DNA of 48,036 bases from a virus: positions 1 to 48,036 of the IMG/VR virus record IMGVR_UViG_3300035698_021224. One strand, 5' to 3'. The notes under the pieces are model-generated. The model did no database searches and was not told where the DNA came from. It saw nothing but the letters and a program-made list of their open reading frames with translations. The first letter of the stretch is position 1. Each line of letters begins with the position of its first letter. Both the position numbers and the translations under genes were made by a program. Positions 25,919 through 34,136 of the stretch are shown piece by piece.

Positions 25919-27994
25919 TTAGTATCCTCTACGCTCTCGTTCAACTGTTTGCCAATAGGATTTATATTCTTCTTTTCTAGAACCACTGACTTTAGAACCT
26001 CTAAGAGAAACGGATTCGCTTGCAGTCTTTCCCCTGGCATCTTCATTGTTCTCTACAGAATCAATATTAGTTGCTTCTTTAACTTTAAATTCTTTCACAA
26101 AAGTTGCTATTTTTACAAATTCATCTTTATTTTTAGTCATAAAAGTACCGAAAGCTTCTTTCATAATAGCTTGTTGGGATTTTTCATAACCATCAATATA
26201 AGAGTTATGTACTATTGTACCAGCTGTTTCTTGATCAATACCTGCTTCCACCATATTAGCTACTAGAGCATTTTTTAGTGGGTCAGCGATTAGTCCTTTC
26301 AACTGTTGTTGTGAGGCTAGTTCTACAGAAAGTTTAGCTTTAGCGGAAGTATCCTCTATACTATACTTTCTTAGTTTTTCAGCTACTTCTACAGAAACTT
26401 TATCTTTGCCTTTAGTACCAGTACCATTAGTATAAGAGAGATCTTTCTGACCGATATCACCATGATTCAGATTTTCATTATCTTTATCAGTTACAGGTTG
26501 ACCTTTTATTTCTGAGTTTGCGGTAGCTGCTTGATCTTTAGCTGTCTGTGCATTGATATTATCAACACCAGGAATAGGCTTAATTTGTTCTTTAAAAGGA
26601 TAAAGATTAGCTTCTTTCCCATCTCTGTCTTCAGCTGCTTTAAGTTTTGCAATACGATCTTTAACACGATCAATCAATTCTTTAGCAGATATATTATTAA
26701 GATCAACAGATGCATCTTTATCTTTTTTATCTTCTTTTTTATCTTTTTTGTCGTCTTTGTCTTTCTTATCTTTTTTGTCATCTTTATCTTCTTTTTTCTC
26801 GTCTTTATCATCATCGTCTTTCTTATCTTTTTTCTTAAAGAAAGGAAATTCTCCGGCAATAATTTTACGTCCTTCAACTAGAGAAGCTTTAAGATCACCA
26901 ATCATTGAAGTACCAGAATCCATTTTATCTTCTAGCATATCAGCATCACCAACATCTATATCAGTATCTTCCAATGCGTCTGAACCTGAGCCTACTTCGT
27001 CTTTAATCTCTTTGACATCATTTTTAATATCATCAAGAATATCTTTAACTTCTTCTAATGTAGTTTCTTCCAAACCTTCATCTAGATCATCACCAAGATC
27101 ATCAAGATCATTGCCCATATCAGAACCCATATCAGCATCTATACCAGCATCAGCATCACCAATATCATCTCCAAAAGCTGCTTGTTTCAAAGAAACTACT
27201 CCTGCATATTTAAGAACTGCATTATTGTATTTCTTAACATCAGTTTTAGATTTTCTAATTAGTACGGACAATTTAGAAATAATTGCTTTTACGTCATTTG
27301 ACTCTTCTACTAGAGTCCCATCTTTTATAATTATCTTATTAGACATTATACTACCTCTTGTTAATTTATTATTATACAGATATACATCTGATTTTGTCTT
27401 AGATATTTTAGGAGGTGGTCCTCCCGTAGGTGGTAAAGGAATGTCCCCACCCATTTCTTCTTCAGTTATTTCTATAGGATATTTCTTCTTTCTAGCTACA
27501 TCTTTTTTAGAATCTTCTGAATCTTCTTTAGCCTTTAAAGTATCTATATTATCATGTACTTTTAAAATAGTTTTTTCTAGTCCATTATCTTTAATCATGC
27601 TAATTAATTTTGTTAAAAATTCTTTAACAGGTAATTTTACTAAATGAGCTAAAAGCCTTAATCTATCTTCAGGCCAGTCTTTAGATAATAAAGCATCTAT
27701 TATATCAAGATCAGTTTCAGTTTTTTCATCAGTTTCACAAATTTGAGTTATATCTTTAATTAAAGTATCTATGCTATCTAAATCTAATTGAGTTTTAGGA
27801 TCTATAACACCCTCTTCAGCTCCAGGAGGTCCTAGGGGTTTTCCTGGCATACCTGGGGGTGGTGGCGGAGATCCCCCTCCCCCTATAGGTGGAGGAACTC
27901 CTTTTCCTGGGTTAGGAGGAGTTTTGCTCCCTGGTCCTGAATCAGGGACACTCATATCAGGAGGATTTAAACTATCTGGTGTAGGTCCTGCCAA
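25919..27994 (-). CDS. Scaffold / prohead core protein (691 aa)
   Basis: It is located directly upstream of decoration and capsid genes. Residues ~1-65 form a Pro/Gly tract and ~70-160 are helical and acidic. Residues ~285-370 are extremely Asp/Glu-rich, and ~385-425 a Lys/Asp block (KKDDDDKDEKKEDKDDKK). The C-terminus is helical, ending EEYKSYWQTVERERRGY. Charged, low-complexity, helical proteins before the capsid gene are typical scaffolds, which are removed by the protease on maturation. A ribosome site (AAGAGGT) precedes an in-frame ATG at 27346 (residue 217), so a 475-aa internal product is plausible. A fusion of two formerly separate genes would look the same. Confidence 0.65.
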   Translation of the reverse strand: MAGPTPDSLNPPDMSVPDSGPGSKTPPNPGKGVPPPIGGGGSPPPPPGMPGKPLGPPGAEEGVIDPKTQLDLDSIDTLIKDITQICETDEKTETDLDIIDALLSKDWPEDRLRLLAHLVKLPVKEFLTKLISMIKDNGLEKTILKVHDNIDTLKAKEDSEDSKKDVARKKKYPIEITEEEMGGDIPLPPTGGPPPKISKTKSDVYLYNNKLTRGSIMSNKIIIKDGTLVEESNDVKAIISKLSVLIRKSKTDVKKYNNAVLKYAGVVSLKQAAFGDDIGDADAGIDADMGSDMGNDLDDLGDDLDEGLEETTLEEVKDILDDIKNDVKEIKDEVGSGSDALEDTDIDVGDADMLEDKMDSGTSMIGDLKASLVEGRKIIAGEFPFFKKKDKKDDDDKDEKKEDKDDKKDKKDKDDKKDKKEDKKDKDASVDLNNISAKELIDRVKDRIAKLKAAEDRDGKEANLYPFKEQIKPIPGVDNINAQTAKDQAATANSEIKGQPVTDKDNENLNHGDIGQKDLSYTNGTGTKGKDKVSVEVAEKLRKYSIEDTSAKAKLSVELASQQQLKGLIADPLKNALVANMVEAGIDQETAGTIVHNSYIDGYEKSQQAIMKEAFGTFMTKNKDEFVKIATFVKEFKVKEATNIDSVENNEDARGKTASESVSLRGSKVSGSRKEEYKSYWQTVERERRGY
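27346..27361 (-). promoter_or_regulatory. Internal ribosome site and start in the scaffold gene
   Basis: On the minus strand AAGAGGTAGTATA precedes the in-frame ATG at 27346, followed by MSNKIIIKDGTLVEES. The sequence changes here from a Pro-rich and helical part to the acidic core. Nested scaffold products from internal starts are known in other phages (lambda C/Nu3). Confidence 0.5.
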
Positions 27995-28010
27995 TTAATA
28001 ACCTTCTTTA

Positions 28011-28439
28011 TTAGTCATCGTTAAGAAAATCACTTAGTATAGTGTCTTCCTCGAAATTATTTTCTTCTGAATTATCTTTATTATCTGTTGGAGTTTTATC
28101 TAAAATATCATTGGATCTAATAGCTTCGGTAGCCATTGGTATATTATTTTTTGGAATACCTGTTGATTCAGATACCTGTTGATTACCTACAGCTTGAGGT
28201 CCTTGAGTAGTCATATTTCCTGGAGTAGAATTACTTATAGGAGGACCTGATGGAGTTGTTGGAGTAACGGTATTAGTAAATGCTTCACGGACATCAAATT
28301 TAACTCTTTCCCAAACTGGTTTTGCATCGGATAATTTTACATTATATTTAGTTACCCAACTAACGAAAACATCTTCTATTGAAGCTACTTTCATATTATT
28401 CTTAGTAAATTCCCAAAAATGAGTTGATAAAGTTGACAT
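28011..28439 (-). CDS. Small virion-region protein with VFxxWV domain (142 aa)
   Basis: I place the start at ATG 28439, because AAAGGAG lies upstream and the 59 residues before it are a hydrophobic run reading through the promoter of the opposite gene. Residues ~5-52 (HFWEFTKNNMKVASIEDVF, VSWVTKYNV) match a domain in the 576-aa protein that precedes it. The remainder is Pro/Thr/Asn-rich and acidic, with NFEEDTILSDFLNDD at the end. It sits directly before the scaffold gene. It may be a prohead core or internal protein. Function unknown. Confidence 0.6.
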   Translation of the reverse strand: MSTLSTHFWEFTKNNMKVASIEDVFVSWVTKYNVKLSDAKPVWERVKFDVREAFTNTVTPTTPSGPPISNSTPGNMTTQGPQAVGNQQVSESTGIPKNNIPMATEAIRSNDILDKTPTDNKDNSEENNFEEDTILSDFLNDD

Positions 28440-28521
28440 TTTATACGGCACTCCTTTATAGTCCTTAAAAATAAACATGCGAAAAAAAATCAAAAATTTA
28501 AGTAAAACTACTAAAAATTTG

Positions 28522-28550
28522 TTGACGATGGTGTATAAAAGATGTATATT
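28522..28550 (+). promoter_or_regulatory. Early-type promoter for the plus-strand gene
   Basis: TTGACG (28522-28527) and TATATT (28545-28550) are separated by 17 bp. GATG immediately precedes TATATT here and at the 82-aa gene promoter. Unlike the other two, this one has a 22-bp space to the ATG, including AAAGGAGAT. Confidence 0.85.
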
Positions 28551-28572
28551 GTAATCAAAGAAAGGAGATAAT

Positions 28573-29325
28573 ATGAAACCTAAAAATGTATATAACATAA
28601 CAACTAAATATAACAAAGCTCATACATATGATATTTACAAGTATATTAATGACACCGATTATAATTGTGATATTTTTGAATTCTTCTATCCTTTAATAAA
28701 AGAATATTTAAAATATAAAAAACTAAGTACTGAACCTTTTGAATGTTTATTATATCAAGCATATGAATTTACTTATTACCCAAACACACTTAATCAACTA
28801 TCCCAATATGTTTTTAATAAATATAAAAAAGATAAAAATCATTACCCAGTAACTGAAAAATGGTATACAGAAGAAAATTTAGAGGAACAATTACACAGTA
28901 CTTCAGTAGTAATTAATGGTATTTTAGATGATATTGAAAAATTATCAGAATTCCCTATAACTATGACACAAGAATTAGCAAAAGAAAAGCCAGATCTTGT
29001 TCAACAATATATTAATATTTTAAAATATAATTTTATTTCTTCATTAGAAGAAATAGATGATGAAAATAAAGTATTAGTAAGTGTTTATAACTTAGATGAA
29101 CAAAGAACAAAAAGATATACTATTAATTTAACTAAGTTTAAAAAAGTGTTTAATTCTAAAAGATTTCCATCTAAATTTGTAAAAGAAGAAAATATTAAAT
29201 TAAAACAAGGAGATGACTCTTATATTAAAGAAACATACGAATACAAACCCAAAAACCCAAATACATTATTATTTGAAGAAAAATTAATATCTAATAAAGA
29301 AACAAAAATATTTAAATTAAATTAA
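28573..29325 (+). CDS. Lone plus-strand gene in the late block, unknown (250 aa)
   Basis: The function is not recognised. The protein is Lys/Glu/Tyr-rich and helical in its first 160 residues (FYPLIKEYLKYKKLS, FECLLYQAYEFTYYP). A beta-like C-terminal part follows (KVLVSVYNLDEQRTKRYTINL, then YEYKPKNPNTLLFEEKLI). It has a consensus promoter and strong ribosome site of its own and runs against the surrounding genes. Its TAA overlaps the opposing stop codon of the 576-aa gene within TTAA. These signs suggest a later-acquired, early-expressed gene (a 'moron') or a host-takeover gene. Confidence 0.75.
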   Translation: MKPKNVYNITTKYNKAHTYDIYKYINDTDYNCDIFEFFYPLIKEYLKYKKLSTEPFECLLYQAYEFTYYPNTLNQLSQYVFNKYKKDKNHYPVTEKWYTEENLEEQLHSTSVVINGILDDIEKLSEFPITMTQELAKEKPDLVQQYINILKYNFISSLEEIDDENKVLVSVYNLDEQRTKRYTINLTKFKKVFNSKRFPSKFVKEENIKLKQGDDSYIKETYEYKPKNPNTLLFEEKLISNKETKIFKLN

Positions 29326-31052
29326 ATAGCTACCTGCTCTGGAATAACTTCCGGGATAGAACCAGCTTCCTGGACCACACCTGTTTCATCTTTAACTAAA
29401 GTGGCAATTCTAGATGTTTCTGCTCCTGTCAAAAATGCCATTGTTACAGTAATTTTCCCAGGTAAAATTGACTCTGGATAGCTAAGTTCTTTAAACAAAC
29501 TTTCATTTACAAACATAGCCATTAAACTTTCTAAAACTTCTGATTTCTGTCTCTCATCAGTAATATCTTTTAGCTGCATTAATGGTTTTATTTGATTATA
29601 AACAGACTGCAGATTAGCTTTAACACTATGATCAATTACATTTTCAATATTTAAAGGTGATTTCCCTTGTAACTTTAAAGTTCCGTAACCTCCTGCATCT
29701 AATTCAGAAATATTTCCTTCATAGACAATACCATTTTCAGTTCTTACAAAAATTTCAATTAAAATTGGTTCAGCAAATGTTCCTGCATTATGGTCAAAAA
29801 ATGTATTTAAATCCTCAAGCACATCACTCCAAATAACCTCTGCAGTTTTTAAATCCATTTTAGAGGTGCTAACCCAATCTTCAAACACTTCCTCTACATT
29901 AGCAACTTTATTTATAGTTTTAATATGATCCCAAAATAGATAAGAAAAAGTAGATGCTGAATGTTTATTACTTACCATACTAGGAATTTTATTTAAATCC
30001 CCTGGAGTTACTCTAGTTTCTTCAGTAACTATAGTCTTATCTTTTTCTAACGCATCATTTAAAATTTTTACACCATTATTAGAAAATTTACCTCCAGTAG
30101 GAGTAACTTTAGATCCTCTGGCAACAATTTCCTCTACTTGTTTTTTCACATTTTCATCTTGTAAAGGTATTTCATTAATAGCAGAGCTTTCATCTAACCG
30201 ACTTACTTGTTCTATTAAATTATTATTAACAACTTCATCAACAGCTTCTTTAATAATATCAATAGTAGTAGCAGCATTTACCTCTGTATTAGAATTATTA
30301 GGTTTACCTGATTTTAACAAACAAACTTCTTTTACTTTAGCTGCAACATCCGGAGTTACTTCTATATTTGTAGCTGCTCGAATAGTATCAGGATCTGCTG
30401 AAAATAATATTTTCTCTGCTTCTTTCAGTATTAATTTCATATTTAAAGGTGCATCTGAAACTCTTTCATAACCTTTAAATTCTTTTTTAGCAGCAGCTAT
30501 CCATTTTTTAATAGGATTATATAATTCATCTAACTTAACCCATTCTTGTGTTTGTTCTTGTGGGGCCATTTCAGATACGAACTCTATAATAGCTGTAGCT
30601 ATTTGAGCTCCTAATTTATCAGGTCCCATTAAATCTGAATCTACAGGGCCTGGTGTTTGAGGAACAATACCAATCATCCCATCATTTATACCACCCTCTC
30701 TAAGTTTTACAGGCATAGTTGGGTCTAATAATCTAGTAATTAAAGATTGAACAACATTTGATTTTTTTAAAATACTATTTTCTAAAGTCATGGCTGTACT
30801 ATCCCCTCGTTCCTCTTTAGTTTTATAAGTAACATGTACTTGCAATTCGTTTTGAAACGCTTTATTAGTATTGTACTTATCTTTATATTCTTTTATTAAA
30901 TTTAATACATCTTTTTTAGTTTTGACTTTTAAAGTATCGGTTTTCATCCCATTATCAAAAACATCTACATAATAACCAAAGCCTATCTCAGCACCTGGTC
31001 GGACTTTTCTGACAAAAATATCTGTACCTACACCTGTATTATTAATAGCCAT
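29322..31052 (-). CDS. Large head-region protein, unknown (576 aa)
   Basis: The N-terminal ~75 residues are a beta-alpha module (GAEIGFGYYVDVFDNGMKTD, then KTKKDVLNLIKEYK). The middle is helical. At ~360-420 lies LFWDHIKTINKVANVEEVF-EDWVSTSKMDL, homologous to the N-terminus of the 142-aa protein. The C-terminal part carries beta strands and a helical hairpin. No enzyme motif is seen. It lies between protease and scaffold, coupled to the upstream gene by a one-base overlap. A prohead core or internal head protein is possible. Confidence 0.55.
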   Translation of the reverse strand: MAINNTGVGTDIFVRKVRPGAEIGFGYYVDVFDNGMKTDTLKVKTKKDVLNLIKEYKDKYNTNKAFQNELQVHVTYKTKEERGDSTAMTLENSILKKSNVVQSLITRLLDPTMPVKLREGGINDGMIGIVPQTPGPVDSDLMGPDKLGAQIATAIIEFVSEMAPQEQTQEWVKLDELYNPIKKWIAAAKKEFKGYERVSDAPLNMKLILKEAEKILFSADPDTIRAATNIEVTPDVAAKVKEVCLLKSGKPNNSNTEVNAATTIDIIKEAVDEVVNNNLIEQVSRLDESSAINEIPLQDENVKKQVEEIVARGSKVTPTGGKFSNNGVKILNDALEKDKTIVTEETRVTPGDLNKIPSMVSNKHSASTFSYLFWDHIKTINKVANVEEVFEDWVSTSKMDLKTAEVIWSDVLEDLNTFFDHNAGTFAEPILIEIFVRTENGIVYEGNISELDAGGYGTLKLQGKSPLNIENVIDHSVKANLQSVYNQIKPLMQLKDITDERQKSEVLESLMAMFVNESLFKELSYPESILPGKITVTMAFLTGAETSRIATLVKDETGVVQEAGSIPEVIPEQVAI

Positions 31053-32647
31053 TATTCATTATCTTCCGAAGAAACAGATTTATTCATAAATTTATGAATA
31101 AATTCTATTTCTAATAATTTATCATTATCATTAATAAAATTAACCACACCTTGTAATTCTTGATCTGTAGCTTGATTAATCTCAACCATTAATTTTTTTT
31201 CTAAAAATTCAGTAGTTACTGGTTCATAATATAAAAATCTACTTTGAGCCACAATACTTTTGTTACTACTTGCTGCCACCATAAATCCTGAAGTAGGGAT
31301 TTTAATTTGACTTAAAGGATGATTTGAAGTCAAAACACTCACAACATCATTAGTACGACTTTTTTCTACTAAACTGTCAGCAATCTCTTCAATAAAAGCA
31401 TCTGTGTCCATGGTCCATAATTCATTAATATTAAAATTTTGTTCAGTTACAGAATTAATTTCTGCGTGTTGAAATTGACCATCGTTTAAAGGTTTGAAAG
31501 TAATTCCCCCTATAAAATTACCTCTATTATCACATGTAAAACCATAACTATAACTTATTTCCTCATCAATATTATCTTGAGAAACATTCTCAGGTTCTGA
31601 AACATTGCTACTTTCTTCTATAATATCATCTTCTAAAATTATAGGAGACTCTTCAGTTATTTCAGAATTATCTGGTAAATTTTGATGTAAATCAGTAGCA
31701 TCAACCTCTGTTGTATCACCTACCATTTCTTCTAAATCACCATAACTATTGTACTGATCATTTTGCATATTTTGAATAATAGGTGTTATTGCATTTTCTA
31801 ATAATTTTACCTGTTCTTTAAAAACACTTAAACTAAAAATATCAAAAAAATCATTATTACTTAAAAATATATCAGGTTCTTGTGTAGCCTTAACAGGTAA
31901 TAATATAGAATTTAAATTAATTTTATTAGATATACCGGATACATTAAAATTATTTGAATCAATCAAAGACAATGGTAATATATCTGTACGAGTTTCAAAT
32001 GCAAATGTAACATTAATATTTGATTCAGTAAATAAATTTGAAGGTTCTAATGGTATAAAAATTAATACCGCTTCTTTTGTTCTATCCAATTGTTTAGCTT
32101 TTTTAGCAAATTGATTAAAATCTAATTTATGTGTAGCATTAAAAGATAAAACATCCTGGGGAAATTGTAATTCACATACCACGGTATGAGCCAATACTAC
32201 TTCAGATTCAAGAATATACTTTAAATATCTTAAAGTATCTCTTATATCTGATTTACCTAAAAGAACATCAAATTGTTGTTGAACTCTCTTTGGATCTAAA
32301 CTTTGAAAAGCTGTACTTAGATTTAAGTAGTAATCATCATAATTATTATTTTTTGTATCTGCAGAATACCCTGTAGGTATATGATCTGGTTTAATACCTA
32401 CAATCTCATAAATACCTCTATAAGTTTTTGTTTTAAGATATTTTTCGAATTTCGTGATTTCATCCTTTCTTTGAACAATGTCTTCATCTAAATAAACATG
32501 TGTCTGGATATAATTACTTGATCCCTCAACTCCATTAACACTCTCAATAACATCAGTTTCTTTTTGAATATCATTCAATTGCTTTAAGATATCATCATAT
32601 TTTTTATAATTAACATTCCATGTTAATATGTAAGGTTTTTTAGCCAT
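31052..32647 (-). CDS. Large head-region protein, unknown (531 aa)
   Basis: I chose ATG 32647 because AAAAGGA lies just upstream. An ATG six codons earlier has no ribosome site and overlaps the protease end. The first ~250 residues look folded (YILTWNVNYKKYDDILKQL, YRGIYEIVGIKPDHIPTGY), with repeated alpha-beta units. Residues ~310-365 are acidic and disordered. A beta-rich part (YSYGFTCDNRGNFIGGITF) and a C-terminal helix pair follow. I do not recognise the family. It is placed between protease and scaffold genes. Confidence 0.55.
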   Translation of the reverse strand: MAKKPYILTWNVNYKKYDDILKQLNDIQKETDVIESVNGVEGSSNYIQTHVYLDEDIVQRKDEITKFEKYLKTKTYRGIYEIVGIKPDHIPTGYSADTKNNNYDDYYLNLSTAFQSLDPKRVQQQFDVLLGKSDIRDTLRYLKYILESEVVLAHTVVCELQFPQDVLSFNATHKLDFNQFAKKAKQLDRTKEAVLIFIPLEPSNLFTESNINVTFAFETRTDILPLSLIDSNNFNVSGISNKINLNSILLPVKATQEPDIFLSNNDFFDIFSLSVFKEQVKLLENAITPIIQNMQNDQYNSYGDLEEMVGDTTEVDATDLHQNLPDNSEITEESPIILEDDIIEESSNVSEPENVSQDNIDEEISYSYGFTCDNRGNFIGGITFKPLNDGQFQHAEINSVTEQNFNINELWTMDTDAFIEEIADSLVEKSRTNDVVSVLTSNHPLSQIKIPTSGFMVAASSNKSIVAQSRFLYYEPVTTEFLEKKLMVEINQATDQELQGVVNFINDNDKLLEIEFIHKFMNKSVSSEDNE

Positions 32648-32657
32648 AAGAATCCTT

Positions 32658-33545
32658 TTATTCAAACATATTTTCTAATTTAAAAATTAAAAAATCTAAT
32701 TGATTATTTAATCTTTTTTTATCATGAAGAGTCCTTGCTTCTTTAATAGCATTATTAATACTACTCATAATTTGAAGAGTACCATATGCTTCAGGATCTT
32801 CCGAAGCTACTTTTAATAAACGTCCTGGTAATATTTCAGAAACAGCATCAATAACCCAAGCATTTGAACAAGCAGGTTGTGTTACAATAGATTGTTCATA
32901 AAATTCAACCCCTTGTAAAAGTTCTGCAACTCTTTTACCTTTAAGTCTACCACCTCTATGATGTTTTAAACAATCACAAAAATCTACATCTTTTATAATT
33001 TCCTTACCACAAGCAGTACACACACTACTTTTAATAGAACAACCCATACTTGTACCTACCCGAGTTGGGTAAGTTTGTAAAGTTCTAGCAACCGTAGGAC
33101 TTTTTATTTTATCAATTCCGAAAAGTAATACAACATGCATATCTTCATAGGCTTCTTTAATAATAATTGAATCAAATGCTAAACCAATTGCTGATTCTGG
33201 ATCACTACTATTATGATTTAAAAATATTCCTGCAGTTCTAAATGTTAGGTATCTAGCTATTTTTCTATCTGGGTGTTCTTCCATTAACTCATCATAATTA
33301 AACAAATCAGCATTCTTATTAACAGCATGTTCCCACAAAGCAGTCTTATTTAATGATCCATGAAAATCTCCAAAGTCAAGAGCACGAGTAGTTGCATACA
33401 CATAATCTTCTACAGTAGGAGCTAAATAATGTTCATGCTGTTTCTTCTCCACTACTTCAGCAATCCTATCTTTATTTTTTTTATCAAACTCAGCAAATTT
33501 CTTATAAGTTTTGGTAGAATTTAATACATATTTATCATTCATCAT
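32658..33545 (-). CDS. Prohead (capsid maturation) protease candidate
   Basis: This 295-aa protein has the layout of HK97-type (U35/S78) proteases. H111 occurs in FLNHNSSDPESAIG, then a helix and strand VVLLFGIDKI, helix PTVARTLQTYP, and S166 in VGTSMGCSI, the usual second catalytic position. Inserted after the Ser motif is a Cys cluster, C176-x2-C179-x10-C190-x-C192, that could bind zinc, which simpler members lack. It lies between portal and scaffold, the expected place. It would cut scaffold and capsid proteins during maturation. The fold call is by pattern; the catalytic Asp/Glu or His third residue is not certain. Confidence 0.65.
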   Translation of the reverse strand: MMNDKYVLNSTKTYKKFAEFDKKNKDRIAEVVEKKQHEHYLAPTVEDYVYATTRALDFGDFHGSLNKTALWEHAVNKNADLFNYDELMEEHPDRKIARYLTFRTAGIFLNHNSSDPESAIGLAFDSIIIKEAYEDMHVVLLFGIDKIKSPTVARTLQTYPTRVGTSMGCSIKSSVCTACGKEIIKDVDFCDCLKHHRGGRLKGKRVAELLQGVEFYEQSIVTQPACSNAWVIDAVSEILPGRLLKVASEDPEAYGTLQIMSSINNAIKEARTLHDKKRLNNQLDFLIFKLENMFE

Positions 33546-33553
33546 AAAAATCC

Positions 33554-34128
33554 TTATTTTATTAATTTTCGTTGTTTTAACAAAGATGCTATTAAAACTC
33601 TTGTTATATTATAATGGTTTTTACTATATACTATACGTTTATCCGTTAATAGTTCTTTAAATATTCTTTCAATTAATTTATTAAATGCATCTCTATCGGG
33701 TAAACTAATCACTAAATCCCCTAAAGAATCTTCTTCAAACTTATCTAAACCATCTGGATATGCTTCATAGAATAATCTCTCTGCATCTTGATCAATTAAA
33801 TTAAATTTATTTTTAGAATAATCCATCAATTGTTGCTTATCTAAATCTTTTTGTAATCTTAGATGAACAATAATTTCTTTTCCTTTAGTATCTCCTACCC
33901 CTCCTACTTCATAAGAAGAGTATCGTTTCATATCTTTTAAATGTTTTCTAGCACTACTTTCAGTTTTATGACTTGATAAAATTTTATTTGTTTTATGTGA
34001 TTTAACAACATAAGGAGCATTCTCTCCTTCTGAATTAATATGATTGTTTAAATACTGAATATAAGAAACTCGATAGATCGAGTAACCATATAATACCCTA
34101 ATTTCTTTTTTACTAAATCTACATACAT
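33554..34128 (-). CDS. Protein probably made by -1 frameshift (about 191 aa), unknown
   Basis: The only ATG in the main frame is at 33931, giving 125 aa, but it has no ribosome site, and protein-like coding extends 66 codons upstream (RVLYGYSIYRVSYIQYLNNH, then TESSARKHLKD) to a stop at 34130-34132. The upstream sequence has no ATG in that frame. A start at ATG 34128 in the other frame reads MYVDLVKK into an A_AAA_AAG heptamer; a -1 slip then enters the main frame exactly. The product would be join(34128..34105, 34105..33554). Alternatives are a one-base error or mutation in the A-run, or a non-ATG start. Role unknown, next to the protease. Confidence 0.5.
34068..34111 (-). promoter_or_regulatory. 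Candidate -1 frameshift site A_AAA_AAG with downstream stem
   Basis: On the minus strand the zero frame reads GTA AAA AAG (slip site 34111-34105). A perfect hairpin ACTCGA-TCTA-TCGAGT follows at 34083-34068, 21 bases after the heptamer. That is farther than the usual 5-9 bases, so the stem may only assist through a larger fold. Confidence 0.45.
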
Positions 34129-34136
34129 ATTAATTA

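Noticed and set aside
26748-27647. A 299-codon open frame on the plus strand, Ser-rich, opposite the scaffold gene
   Set aside because: It mirrors the Asp/Lys-rich scaffold codons, has no ribosome site or promoter, and its composition is that of an antisense shadow.
28440-28616. A 59-codon upstream extension of the 142-aa gene with a hydrophobic, signal-like sequence
   Set aside because: It reads through the promoter and start of the opposite gene, and a strong ribosome site precedes the ATG at 28439.
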